Shown: positions 6,555 through 14,007, counted from the first letter of the stretch. The stretch: DNA of 64,000 nt from Bifidobacterium saguini DSM 23967 (GCF_000741715.1 NZ_JGZN01000008.1:285068-349067); one strand, 5' to 3'. Translations and numbers: made by a program. The notes: generated from the sequence alone by a model not told the origin.

Positions 6555-7630
6555 GTCGTGGCCTTCTCGCGTTCACGCCGTTCGCGGCGTTTCTGGCCGC
6601 GACGGTACAGCCGGTACCAGGCGTCCGGATAGCGTGCCCTGGCCATGGCCTGCTGCTGTTCGCCGAGTTCGAGGGCCGCGTCCTGCGCCTCGACGTCATC
6701 GACGTGCGTGCATAGCCAGTCCACGTCACGCAGTCGTTTCGCCCGTTCCGCTTCGGGGTCGGGCTGGCCTGGCTTGGGTTTGGCGGGGAGCCGGTCATCG
6801 AGCCAGCATTCGCCGTTCAGCCAGTTCGCGGGCGTTTTCGTGTAGCCGGGCTCGCGGTTCGGGTCGGCGGCATACAGCGACGCTTTGGCGATGAGGAGCG
6901 TGTTGTTGGTTTTCCTGCGGGCCTTCCGCCATGCGCGGTAGGCGTCGCGTTTGCCCTCGTGGCGTGGATACGTGGCCCAGAACTGTTCGAATTCGAGCGG
7001 GTAATCCTCGTCCGGAGTCTCGCCCGGCCCCCGTGAGGGGGTTTGGGGGAGAGATTTTTCGTTAGAAAAATCTTCTTGGTTTTGGTTTTGGTTTTGGTTT
7101 AAACCAAGGAACTTCGGCGTGACTCCCGGTGTGACATCATCGTGAGTCACGTCATTGTCACGCGTGACATTCGGTGTGACATCATCGTGAGTCACGTCAT
7201 TGTCACGCGTGACATTCGGTGTGACATCATCGTGAGTCACGTCATTGTCACGCGTGACATTCGGTGTGACATCATCGTGAGTCACGTTTTCCTTCGCACG
7301 CTGCCGGCGCTTGCGGTCACGCGCATTGTCACGCGCGCTCTCCACCTCGTCACGGCTGTTCTGATGCTCGAGGTAGTCATGGATGGCGTAACGGCCGTTC
7401 TCGAGCTCGTCCAGCAATCCGAACTCCACGAGGTCCAGCAGGTCGGCCTTCTCGGCGCCGAGACGCCTGAGGGCGCGCATGGTGAGCACGCCGTCGTTGA
7501 GCTCGTCCGAGCAGTAGCTGATGGCGAGCGTCCAGATGGCGAACGCGTGCGGGTTCGCGTCGATCAGATCGTTGACCTTGTCGTTGAGCCATAATCCGTT
7601 CGACAGTTTCGCGTATCCTTGCCGGGCCAT
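6551..7630 (-). CDS. Phage replisome organizer-like protein
   Basis: 359 residues. The start at 7630 is chosen because AGGAGG lies 6 bases upstream; an ATG 18 bases earlier lacks this. The N-terminal 100 residues (GYAKLSNGLWLNDKVNDLI...LLDELENGRYAIHDYLEHQ) match the winged-helix domain at the N terminus of phage replication initiators. A disordered, repeat-bearing linker follows (about 110-190), then a C-terminal region (FEQFWATYPRHEGKRDAYRAWRKA ... TPANWLNGECW) typical of DnaT/DnaD-like helicase-loading proteins. It should open the phage origin and recruit host helicase. The linker holds an imperfect Asn/Gln tract and a 45-bp tandem repeat. Confidence 0.8.
   Translation of the reverse strand: MARQGYAKLSNGLWLNDKVNDLIDANPHAFAIWTLAISYCSDELNDGVLTMRALRRLGAEKADLLDLVEFGLLDELENGRYAIHDYLEHQNSRDEVESARDNARDRKRRQRAKENVTHDDVTPNVTRDNDVTHDDVTPNVTRDNDVTHDDVTPNVTRDNDVTHDDVTPGVTPKFLGLNQNQNQNQEDFSNEKSLPQTPSRGPGETPDEDYPLEFEQFWATYPRHEGKRDAYRAWRKARRKTNNTLLIAKASLYAADPNREPGYTKTPANWLNGECWLDDRLPAKPKPGQPDPEAERAKRLRDVDWLCTHVDDVEAQDAALELGEQQQAMARARYPDAWYRLYRRGQKRRERREREKATT
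7127..7287. repeat. In-frame 45-bp tandem repeat
   Basis: Three complete 45-bp units plus a 26-bp partial one, beginning at 7127, 7172, 7217 and 7262. Translated on the minus strand each unit is 15 residues (NVTRDNDVTHDDVTP). The units are identical by eye. Units contain the GTGAC/GTCAC inverted motifs (gagtcacg, cgcgtgac), so the DNA itself is rich in short palindromes. Confidence 0.95.
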
Positions 7631-7692
7631 CAGCGGCCTCCTATCCATGCTATGGGTATCGTGAGCAGAATCAATATGAGAGCGGGTGTCAT
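7630..7692 (-). CDS. 20-residue hydrophobic micro-ORF
   Basis: MTPALILILLTIPIAWIGGR: its ATG (7692) overlaps the nuclease stop as ATGA, and its TGA overlaps the ATG of the replisome-organizer gene as TGATG. The coding frame is exactly coupled on both sides. The SD of the next gene (AGGAGG) lies inside it. It would form one transmembrane helix. It could be a translation-coupling leader or a real micro-membrane protein. Confidence 0.45.
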   Translation of the reverse strand: MTPALILILLTIPIAWIGGR

Positions 7693-8183
7693 TCGGGGCC
7701 CAGGGGGAGCCCGTGGTTAAGGATCCGCGCGAACAGTTCGAGCGGCATCCATACGAGCGTCGGGTTCTGCGGCACGGGTTTCGAGCTGGCCCGCACCAGC
7801 TCCTTGAACCGGTCGTCGGCCTTGCAGCCGGCGAGGAGCCGTTCGCAGGCGTTCACGTCCATGACGGCCATCTGGCGTGCCATGCCCTTGAGGCTTTTGA
7901 CGCCGACGCCCTTGCGATGCTGCACGAGCACCCCATAGGTGGTGTCCATGTTCGCCATCTCCACCTTCAGTTCACGCCAATGCTTCCTGTATTGGGGTTG
8001 CTTCGTGTCCTTGCATTCCACGCACACCGGCATGCCGTCGAACATGACTCCGGTCAGGTCGCCCTGATCGTGGTTGCCCTTCAACGGCATGCGGTCGATG
8101 CGCGTGTCCTGCAACGCCCATGCGAGGTAGCGCACGGTCCACGTCTCCAACGCGGTGCCTTTCGCCTTGGCCGGGTTAGCCAT
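7689..8183 (-). CDS. PD-(D/E)XK nuclease, resolvase-like
   Basis: 164 residues from the ATG at 8183. The N-terminal region has the order Glu (KGTALETWTVRYL), then Gly-Asp (GNHDQGDLTGV), then Glu-x-Lys (VCVECKDTKQ), the active-site pattern of the PD-(D/E)XK superfamily used by Holliday-junction resolvases and phage nucleases. It sits between replication and recombination genes. A role in resolving or trimming recombination intermediates is the likely one. It overlaps the upstream gene by 8 bp. Confidence 0.75.
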   Translation of the reverse strand: MANPAKAKGTALETWTVRYLAWALQDTRIDRMPLKGNHDQGDLTGVMFDGMPVCVECKDTKQPQYRKHWRELKVEMANMDTTYGVLVQHRKGVGVKSLKGMARQMAVMDVNACERLLAGCKADDRFKELVRASSKPVPQNPTLVWMPLELFARILNHGLPLGPE

Positions 8184-8802
8184 TGTCCGCCTCCCCGGCG
8201 TCGTGGCCCGATTCGATCTGGAGGGTTTCGAAGCTCGGCTGTTCGGTGGGGAACATGGATTCGAGCGTTGCCATCGTCTCCTTGATGCTGAACTCCGAAC
8301 TGCATGCGAGGCTGTCACTGTTCGCGTATTCGAAGCGTTGCCCGCACACGCGGCACCACAGGGGGTGCGGCCTCGCCTTCAGCAGGAGGCGGGTCTCGCG
8401 CAGGTCAACGGTGCCCTCCTCGGCCCATACGGGCTTATGACAGCGGGGGCACAGCGACCACGGCGGACGCTTCACCACGGGTTTCACCGGTGCGAACAGC
8501 TTCTTCATGGCCTTCTCGGTGGCTCCGAACACCTGCGGCCACGAGTCCATGATCTGCTGGTAGCGTTCCTCCGGACGGTCCTCGAAATCATCGCGGAACC
8601 GGGTGAACTCCTCGATGCCGTGGAAGATGTGGTCGCTGGCGAGCCACAGGAGCGTGACGGCCACATAGTCCGGGTAGTAGCGGTCCGCGTGCACCTTGAC
8701 CCTTACCGTGGTGTCGTAGAAGAGGCCGGCCTCCGCGTCCAACGCGGAATAGGCCACCTCCATCGAACGGGCGAGCGTGACGATACTGGTTTCAGCGTTC
8801 AA
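8176..8802 (-). CDS. Phage zinc-ribbon protein, unknown
   Basis: 208 residues. N-terminal helical part (MEVAYSALDAEAG...), middle with aromatic residues, and a zinc-ribbon about residues 117-160 (CPRCHKPV...CRVCGQRF). It lies between the small Cys-rich protein and the nuclease in the recombination block. No family assigned. Confidence 0.7.
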   Translation of the reverse strand: MNAETSIVTLARSMEVAYSALDAEAGLFYDTTVRVKVHADRYYPDYVAVTLLWLASDHIFHGIEEFTRFRDDFEDRPEERYQQIMDSWPQVFGATEKAMKKLFAPVKPVVKRPPWSLCPRCHKPVWAEEGTVDLRETRLLLKARPHPLWCRVCGQRFEYANSDSLACSSEFSIKETMATLESMFPTEQPSFETLQIESGHDAGEADNG

Positions 8803-8941
8803 TGTTGTATTCCTCCAAGGTTTCCTCTTCGCATTCCGGGCATGGGATGGGCCTCAACGGGTAGAGGCCGCACCCGTGTATCGGGCAGATATCCTCCACG
8901 TCCGGTGGCGTCTCATCGTGGTACAAGTGCAGGCCCGGCAT
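8792..8941 (-). CDS. Small Cys-rich phage protein
   Basis: 49 residues from the ATG at 8941, overlapping the SSB stop region and the next start by 11 bp. CPIHGC and CPEC can form one zinc site. Coding is supported by overlap coupling with both neighbours. Confidence 0.6.
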   Translation of the reverse strand: MPGLHLYHDETPPDVEDICPIHGCGLYPLRPIPCPECEEETLEEYNIER

Positions 8942-9408
8942 CAGAATTCAGGCTCCTGAGTCGGGCTGGCCCACGGGTCGGACGCCGGCTGCTGCGATTG
9001 CTGCGCGTATCCCTGCGGTGGGTTGGCGTTGAATCCTCCACGCTGCTGCTGGCCGCCCTTCTGCCTGACGTTCGTGACGGCTATGGCGCTGGCGTTGACG
9101 TTGCAGCTCGCGGCCAGCTGGCCCTGCTTGTTCTGGTAGCCGTGAAACGCGTTGACCTCGCCGACGACGGTGACCTCCACGATGTTGCTCTGGTCGGCGC
9201 GCAATTGGCTGATCTGGTCGAACACGGGGTTGAGGTTCGCGTAGCCGGCAGGCCACACGCTGTAGCTCTGCTCCGGCTGGCTCACCCACTGGCCGTTGCG
9301 GTCACGGTAGCCCGGCGTGACGGAGACGCGCAGATACCGTTTGCCGTTGCTGGTCTCCTGCACGCCCCACGCGGTGCCCTGGATGATGATCATGGTCCTG
9401 CCCGCCAT
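8941..9408 (-). CDS. ssb: Phage single-stranded DNA-binding protein
   Basis: 155 residues. N-terminal OB-fold-like region of about 105 residues (TAWGVQETSNGKRYLRVSVT, VEVTVVGEVNAFHGYQNKQG). A Gln/Gly-rich linker follows, and then an acidic tip with DPWASP and a final Phe, the SSB pattern for recruiting partner proteins. It protects single strands for RecT-type annealing and replication and lies just downstream of recT. Confidence 0.8.
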   Translation of the reverse strand: MAGRTMIIIQGTAWGVQETSNGKRYLRVSVTPGYRDRNGQWVSQPEQSYSVWPAGYANLNPVFDQISQLRADQSNIVEVTVVGEVNAFHGYQNKQGQLAASCNVNASAIAVTNVRQKGGQQQRGGFNANPPQGYAQQSQQPASDPWASPTQEPEF

Positions 9409-9411
9409 CGG

Positions 9412-10440
9412 TCACTCGCCTTCCTTCACGCTGGCCTTCAACTGGCCGAGCACCTTGTCCAATTCCGCTTCGGAGAGGTCGGAGGTCTTGACCACCGTGC
9501 GTTCGAGGATCTTCGAGATCGTCTCGCACGCCTCCCCGTCCGATGCCACGCCCAACGCCTGGAAGCGACGGATCATCTCCGCGCGCTTCGTTTCGACCGG
9601 GGAGGTTTCAGGCTGCGCTTCCGGCTGCCGCTCCGACTCCTCGACTTCCTCGTCCACGCCCACCTCAACCGGCGCTTCATCGACCGTGGCGTCGGGCAGC
9701 GGGTTGAACACGTCGGAATAGTCGGGGGTGCGTTCGTCCGAGGATGCGGCGTCACGGGCCTCCACGCTCACCGGAAGGAACGGGAACGCGCGACGGATCA
9801 CGGTCTTCTTCGCCATCGCCTCGTAGTCGGACTTCCACGGGCTGACCGACTTGCCGTAGCTCGGGCTGCGCTTCGCGGCGGCCTCGATCTCGTCGGCGTT
9901 CATCACCTGGAAGTAATGGCCTCCGTCCTTGAAGTTCGCGATCATGTACACGTGGGTGAGCCTGCCGGGCTTGGCGCACGGCACATGGCGCAGATCCTCG
10001 TTCAACCCGTAGTTGTAGGAGAAATCATCGCCCTCGTGCACGGCACGCGCGCTGATGTCCCTGATCTGGCCGGAACGGCGTGCGAGATCGATCATGCCCT
10101 TGTATCCGATGATGAGCGTGGCCTCCTTCTGCCGGTGCGCATGTTCTTGTTCCCGTAGCAGGATGTACGCGCGGCCCAAACCGTCCACGTTCGACGGTTC
10201 CAGACCCAATGCGGCGCACTTCATGAAGCAGGAGAGCACGCTTTCGACCGAGCAGCTGGCGAGCTGAGGCTCCCGGTTGATGGTGCTCACGTACATCTGG
10301 TAGAGGCGCTGCGGGCTGAGGTTGTTGCCGATGACCGCCATGATGCGCGGCCAGCTTTTCTCCAGCAGGTGCCTCATGTTCTGCTGCGGGTTCATCGTCT
10401 GCAATTGACGGTTCTGCGCCTGTGCTGCCAACTGTCCCAT
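9412..10440 (-). CDS. recT: RecT-family single-strand annealing protein
   Basis: 342 residues. Residues about 20-240 match RecT (LEKSWPRIMAVIGNNLSPQRLYQ, SVLSCFMKCAALGLEPSNVDGLGRAYIL, GYKGMIDLARRSG, SDYEAMAKKTVIRRAF). The last 100 residues are acidic and low complexity, then helical. It pairs single strands made by the adjacent exonuclease. The exonuclease ends 5 bp upstream of the recT start and SSB follows 3 bp downstream, a complete phage recombination set. Confidence 0.93.
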   Translation of the reverse strand: MGQLAAQAQNRQLQTMNPQQNMRHLLEKSWPRIMAVIGNNLSPQRLYQMYVSTINREPQLASCSVESVLSCFMKCAALGLEPSNVDGLGRAYILLREQEHAHRQKEATLIIGYKGMIDLARRSGQIRDISARAVHEGDDFSYNYGLNEDLRHVPCAKPGRLTHVYMIANFKDGGHYFQVMNADEIEAAAKRSPSYGKSVSPWKSDYEAMAKKTVIRRAFPFLPVSVEARDAASSDERTPDYSDVFNPLPDATVDEAPVEVGVDEEVEESERQPEAQPETSPVETKRAEMIRRFQALGVASDGEACETISKILERTVVKTSDLSEAELDKVLGQLKASVKEGE

Positions 10441-10445
10441 AATCT

Positions 10446-11432
10446 CTAGTTCCTTTCCTTCAACTGTTTGAATCTGAACGTCCTGCCCGAACTGGGCTTG
10501 ACCTCGCGCACATAGCCCTTACGGTGGAACGGCTTGTACGTGGCCTCGAATCCCCGGCATCTGACGCCCGCATGGTCGCCGATGCGGACTATCAATGCCT
10601 CCTGCAGGAGTTTCACGTCATCGGCTGCCGCATCGGCGGCCTGCCTCGCATGCTCGTATTCACGCATCAGGCCGGCGAGATCATCGTCATCGTCGGCGAC
10701 CTCCACGCCTTCCGTGGGCTCCGGATACGCCTTCACGACATCCACGGCCTTCAACCGGGGCATCTCGTCGCGGGTCACGAACCCCCAGAACTCCTCGGCG
10801 GCCCTGACCACGGCCCCGATATCGTCCTCGTCACGTTCGAACCTGATCTCGACCGGCTCCGTTTCGCCTATATCCGCGTAGAAGTATCCCCACTGGAAGC
10901 CGGTGACGGCCATGTAGTGCGTGACCTGCGCCATGTAATAGTCGGGTGCCTTCAATTCGCCGGTCGCCTCGTCATGCCAGTCGGTGCGGCCACGGTTCGC
11001 GTTCGCGGTCTTGATCTCGAGAATTCCCCACGAGTCGGTCGCCTCGTCGTAGATGAAACCGTCAAGCGATGCGTGCATCAGCGGATGCTCCCTCGACACC
11101 AGGCTGATGTCGGTGCCGTCCCTCACCACCCATTCCGGGTGGAGTCGGCGGAACCTCTTGCGCAGCTCGCCCTCCAACGCGTTGCCCTTGACGATCGCCC
11201 ACTTGTCCGAAATATCCTCGGGCGTTTGACGGTTCGTCTTCTCCAGCCACAGCCGGAACGGCGTCGCATACGGGTTGAGGCCGAGAATCGTGCTCATATC
11301 GCTGCCGCCGACCCCGAGCGCGCGGAACGCATGCCACGCCCTTTCGCGTTCCTTCCTGGTACGCTGTTTGAACCGGTGTATGTCGAAGCGGCCGGTGGCC
11401 TTCGCCGCCATGTCGATGGTCACCTTGTTCAT
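10446..11432 (-). CDS. YqaJ-type phage exonuclease
   Basis: 328 residues of the YqaJ viral recombinase (lambda exonuclease-like) family. Motifs in order: GVGGSDMSTILGLNPYATPFRLW; GNALEGELRKRF; the catalytic set HASLDGFI and LEIKTAN (Asp, then Glu-x-Lys); and YMAQVTHYMAV. The C-terminal quarter is acidic then basic. It resects double-stranded ends 5' to 3' to feed RecT. It overlaps the next upstream small gene by 4 bp. Confidence 0.9.
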   Translation of the reverse strand: MNKVTIDMAAKATGRFDIHRFKQRTRKERERAWHAFRALGVGGSDMSTILGLNPYATPFRLWLEKTNRQTPEDISDKWAIVKGNALEGELRKRFRRLHPEWVVRDGTDISLVSREHPLMHASLDGFIYDEATDSWGILEIKTANANRGRTDWHDEATGELKAPDYYMAQVTHYMAVTGFQWGYFYADIGETEPVEIRFERDEDDIGAVVRAAEEFWGFVTRDEMPRLKAVDVVKAYPEPTEGVEVADDDDDLAGLMREYEHARQAADAAADDVKLLQEALIVRIGDHAGVRCRGFEATYKPFHRKGYVREVKPSSGRTFRFKQLKERN

Positions 11433-11593
11433 TCCACGTCCTCCCCACCGGCTTCCGCCAGTTCCGTGAGACTCTCCTCCAACGCCTGCATGAGCAGGCT
11501 CTCCAACGCGAGCACGCTCGGCGTGACCCGCAGCAGCTCCAGCTTCGGCTGCAGACGAGTAGCCAACCGTTGAACCAGTTCGATATCGCTCAT
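11429..11593 (-). CDS. Small helical phage protein, unknown
   Basis: 54 residues from the ATG at 11593, leucine-rich and likely a single long helix (VLALESLLMQALEESLTELA). 4-bp overlaps with both neighbours. Function unknown. Confidence 0.6.
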   Translation of the reverse strand: MSDIELVQRLATRLQPKLELLRVTPSVLALESLLMQALEESLTELAEAGGEDVE

Positions 11594-11841
11594 TTCCCCG
11601 CCTCCCCGTTCAGGTATTCGAGACGGCTGCACCGGTTGCGTTTGTCCGTCTCCTCGATGTCCTCGCGCCGCCAGCCCACGATCCTGCCGAACTGGCGCAC
11701 CGGCTCCGGATACGGGCTCTTCATATGCCCGGAGGACCATTTGCTCACCGTCGAATACGACCTATGGCAGTGTTCCGCCAATTCACTGATCGACATCAAT
11801 GGGGGTAGCGGCGTCGTGGCGGTGCTTCCGCTTGCCATCAC
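11590..11841 (-). CDS. HTH protein, excisionase/AlpA-like
   Basis: 83 residues. The core (MSISELAEHCHRSYSTVSKWSSG...PEPVRQFGRIVGWRREDIEETDKR) is a winged-helix domain of the AlpA/excisionase type. It is the second gene of the early leftward operon and could regulate it or assist excision. It overlaps the upstream gene by 4 bp. Confidence 0.7.
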   Translation of the reverse strand: MMASGSTATTPLPPLMSISELAEHCHRSYSTVSKWSSGHMKSPYPEPVRQFGRIVGWRREDIEETDKRNRCSRLEYLNGEAGK

Positions 11842-12221
11842 GCCACTTCGCTTTCATCGGCTGGAATATGTTCCCTGTCTTCAATGAGGTCCGGGTCTTC
11901 GTCGCTCTCGCAGAACACGTTTCGGATGAAGCCGACGACCAGCACATCGTCTCTGAGTCGATAAACGATGCTGAAGTCTTCGCGAAAAGGTTCAAGATCG
12001 ATGCAGCCGACCTCGGTGCATATGCGCACGGTGCCGTTGGCCAGCATCCTCATGTGGCATACGTTCACGAGGTCAGTCGCCAGCAGCGAAAAATCGTTCC
12101 GTTTGGCAACGACCATGTAGGCCGGGCATTCAGGGCGGGCGGATGAAGCCGCCTCGAAGATGTCATCGAAGCCCATCGGCTCCCAATTGCGGGAATAGGT
12201 CGTTATCGTGCTTGGCGTCAT
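11838..12221 (-). CDS. Phage early protein, unknown
   Basis: 127 residues, acidic C terminus, no recognizable domain. It has AAGGAGG upstream of its ATG at 12221 and is the first gene of the tightly overlapping leftward block that runs to 10446. Confidence 0.65.
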   Translation of the reverse strand: MTPSTITTYSRNWEPMGFDDIFEAASSARPECPAYMVVAKRNDFSLLATDLVNVCHMRMLANGTVRICTEVGCIDLEPFREDFSIVYRLRDDVLVVGFIRNVFCESDEDPDLIEDREHIPADESEVA

Positions 12222-12253
12222 GGTATCCTCCTTGTTGAAACCTGTTTTGTTTC

Positions 12254-12276
12254 AGCCCCGTGCCAGCGGGGCTTTT
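12254..12276 (+). terminator. Hairpin with T run
   Basis: Stem around GCCCCGTGCCAGCGGGGC, then TTTTCT on the plus strand. No plus-strand gene precedes it, so its role is unclear; it may act as a leader hairpin for the minus-strand early operon. Confidence 0.4.
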
Positions 12277-12300
12277 CTGTTTGTTGAACCTTGCGATTCG

Positions 12301-12390
12301 TGGACGGCGAGGGAATCGCACCCTCTCCCGACGTTTGCCACGCGTCATGACCCGCGTGATCTGCGTACCGGGGGCAACTTGCTACCGCCC
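12301..12390 (-). other. Possible degenerate tRNA-like element
   Basis: On the minus strand a T-arm-like GAGGG-TGCGATT-CCCTC is followed by GCCGTCC and A. This pairs 7/7 (two G-U) with GGGCGGT about 80 bases upstream. Between them CACGCG/CGCGTG forms a stem with an 8-base loop containing CAT. The D-arm is not canonical. It may be chance or a decayed tRNA. Confidence 0.3.
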
Positions 12391-12535
12391 TTAGCGGCGG
12401 GAACGGAACACAACCGACCCGAAATGCGTTCCCGCCATTGATATGGACTGTTCAGTTATCACGAGGGTTTATACGGTTTCCCTTCCGCCGCCCGCCATGA
12501 GGAAAGTAAGGAAAAGACATGGCGGGCAAGACTGT

Positions 12536-12787
12536 TTATTCGTCATCGTCCAGCGCGTCGGCCGTGAACAGGCAGACCAGGCGCAATGGGACGAAACCCA
12601 AACCCACCAATGCAGCCAGACCGTTGCCGAGCGGGTGAGCGCAACCGTCATGCGACAGCAGCCAGATGACGCACACCGCCAGCACGATCAGCCACAGCAC
12701 CAGCCGGGGCATGAAGCCGTGCGGCAGCTCGTCCGGCCCGGGCCTTCTGAATCCACTGGCGTGACGCCCGTAATCAAACGTGTTCAT
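12536..12787 (-). CDS. Small phage membrane protein
   Basis: 83 residues from the ATG at 12787, preceded by GGAGAAAG at good spacing. Two transmembrane segments (about 29-45 and 55-73: RLVLWLIVLAVCVIWLL, LAALVGLGFVPLRLVCLF) and an acidic end (DALDDDE). Unknown function; lies just after the lysogeny region. Confidence 0.55.
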   Translation of the reverse strand: MNTFDYGRHASGFRRPGPDELPHGFMPRLVLWLIVLAVCVIWLLSHDGCAHPLGNGLAALVGLGFVPLRLVCLFTADALDDDE

Positions 12788-12974
12788 AAGTCGCTTTCTC
12801 CGCGTAGGTCGCCCCTGGGTCTGTACTCCCTGTCCGGTCTCGTTGTGAGGGGTTTTGAAACCTTCTCGCCACACGGCCGACCTCGCGATTGAAGTCCTTT
12901 AATTCGTTGACGACCCCCGCGACGCCCGAACCACCAATCGGCGTCGCGGCATTAATATTTCGACCACTCATCAT
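12774..12974 (-). CDS. Small phage protein, unknown
   Basis: 66 residues. The start is supported by AAGGAG five bases upstream. Hydrophilic, with a Gly-rich N terminus and a basic middle (EVGRVARRFQNPSQRDR). It overlaps the next gene by 14 bp. It begins 50 bp from the start of the divergent gene on the plus strand. Confidence 0.5.
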   Translation of the reverse strand: MMSGRNINAATPIGGSGVAGVVNELKDFNREVGRVARRFQNPSQRDRTGSTDPGATYAEKATYEHV

Positions 12975-13024
12975 TCCGTCTCCTTGGCGAGCGCCGTATT
13001 GCCTGCGCGGCTAGAATCCGTGTT

Positions 13025-13648
13025 ATGGATTGGAGTATCTTCTGGACCGCTTTCGGTGCCATCGGCGGTGCGGTCGGTGCCATCGGCGGGGTAACCGGCA
13101 TCGTCGCCCTGTTCCAGACGCGCGAAGCCAACCAGCTCATGAAGGATGCGAACGACACTGCGGAAGAAGCAAACCGCGTCGCCGCCGAATCCCTCAAGAC
13201 CGCGCAGACCGCCAACCAGTTGGCAGGTCATGCGAACCAGATAGGAGAACAAGCGAACCTTATCGCCCAACGGGCGCTCACGGCTGGCTTGGATCAGACC
13301 GTCTACCATTGGACGGCTCAATACGATGCCGAAGGTTCCGTTCTCCGTGTCGTCAATGATTGCGGACTCGACGCACGTGACGTTCATGTCATAGTCCATC
13401 ATGAGGGCGAGGTCGTAGCGGAAGGGCATGCCGCCCTGATATCCGCAGTCGGCGTACTCGAGCTCGATGCGCCGCTCATGCTCGACGAGTTGCGTAAGGA
13501 CGCCCGTGGGTACGGCGATGGGTTTTACGGCACTCCGAGGGTCAAGGTGTCCATCAGTGTCACATGGGTCAGTGAGTTCGGGGTGCACCGCAGCCTGGAA
13601 AGCGAGCAGGGCTTCGGCTATACGAAGCGAACGAAAATCCTCTCTTAA
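13025..13648 (+). CDS. Membrane-anchored coiled-coil protein in lysogeny region
   Basis: 207 residues. Residues 4-28 are a hydrophobic, Gly-rich membrane segment (FWTAFGAIGGAVGAIGG). Residues 30-90 are a coiled coil rich in Ala/Asn/Gln with the recurring unit ANQL/ANQI (EANQLMKDAND, TANQLAGHANQIGEQANLI). A beta-rich domain follows (LRVVNDCGLDARDVHVIVHHEGEV). Codon use fits the phage genes, and the opposite frame is a shadow. A -10-like TAGAAT lies 7 bases before the ATG, so the mRNA may be leaderless. It runs against the cro-like gene and the early transcript, the usual position of a gene expressed from the prophage. A superinfection or host-conversion role is inference. Confidence 0.75.
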   Translation: MDWSIFWTAFGAIGGAVGAIGGVTGIVALFQTREANQLMKDANDTAEEANRVAAESLKTAQTANQLAGHANQIGEQANLIAQRALTAGLDQTVYHWTAQYDAEGSVLRVVNDCGLDARDVHVIVHHEGEVVAEGHAALISAVGVLELDAPLMLDELRKDARGYGDGFYGTPRVKVSISVTWVSEFGVHRSLESEQGFGYTKRTKILS

Positions 13649-13650
13649 CA

Positions 13651-13905
13651 TCACTCCACCCCCTCACCGGCGAGCGCCGGAGATTTCACTCGAACGAGGC
13701 TGCTCACGGTTTTTCTAGTCAGCTTTGCAATTCGGCTGAGTTCGATGACGTCAAAAGGTGCCGTCTCGGGGTGATTGAGATGGCGAGAGAGCGTGGTTCG
13801 AGGGATACCTGTTCTTTCAGCCACAGTCGAAATGCTCAGATTTGCCCCATCAAGCGCCTTCGCGACATTCTCGGCAACGCTCTTGCTGTATTCCAAAGTG
13901 TTCAT
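13651..13905 (-). CDS. Cro-like repressor (HTH)
   Basis: 84 residues. HTH region about 25-50 (ISTVAERTGIPRTTLSRHL) of the Cro/CI/XRE class. The start at 13905 is chosen because a promoter TTGACA - 16 bp - TACTAT ends 7 bases upstream, giving a leaderless mRNA; longer in-frame starts fall within that promoter. It diverges from the CI-like gene across four palindromes, the arrangement of a lysis/lysogeny switch. Confidence 0.8.
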   Translation of the reverse strand: MNTLEYSKSVAENVAKALDGANLSISTVAERTGIPRTTLSRHLNHPETAPFDVIELSRIAKLTRKTVSSLVRVKSPALAGEGVE

Positions 13906-14007
13906 ATGGTTCATAGTACTGACCATATAGTCACTGTCAAGAACAACACGCCGACCATATGGTCAGTGCTGCATTTCCAAAAGTGGTATAAACTGCCCAT
14001 ATGGACA
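13899..14007. promoter_or_regulatory. Lysis/lysogeny operator array (four palindromes)
   Basis: Four sites resembling TGACCATATGGTCA, centred at 13905.5, 13926.5, 13958.5 and 14000.5, with 10, 13, 13 and 12 of 14 bases matching. Spacings are 21, 32 and 42 bp. The outer sites cover the start codons of the two divergent regulators; the second sits between the -35 and -10 of the leftward promoter. Confidence 0.85.
13913..13940 (-). promoter_or_regulatory. Leftward early promoter (PR-like)
   Basis: TTGACA (13940-13935), 16-bp spacer and TACTAT (13918-13913) on the minus strand. Transcription would start at or next to the ATG at 13905. One operator lies within the spacer. Confidence 0.75.

Larger units (their letters stand above)
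12222..12535. other. Intergenic region, 314 bp, with hairpin
   Basis: No convincing gene. Holds a hairpin at 12254-12276 (GCCCC/GGGGC, TTTT on the plus side) and a possible tRNA-like fold at 12301-12390, listed separately. It should contain leader sequence for the 12221 operon on the minus strand. Confidence 0.6.

Noticed and set aside
7142..7594. Plus-strand 150-residue frame over the 45-bp repeat
   Set aside because: Repeats are in phase on both strands; the minus-strand gene has SD, domains and neighbours in frame.
8155..10158. 667-residue plus-strand frame
   Set aside because: Shadow of SSB, RecT and neighbours, which have clear family matches.
12971..13654. Minus-strand 227-residue open frame opposite the coiled-coil gene
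   Set aside because: It is the antisense of the plus-strand gene, whose codon use, membrane segment and coiled coil are convincing.
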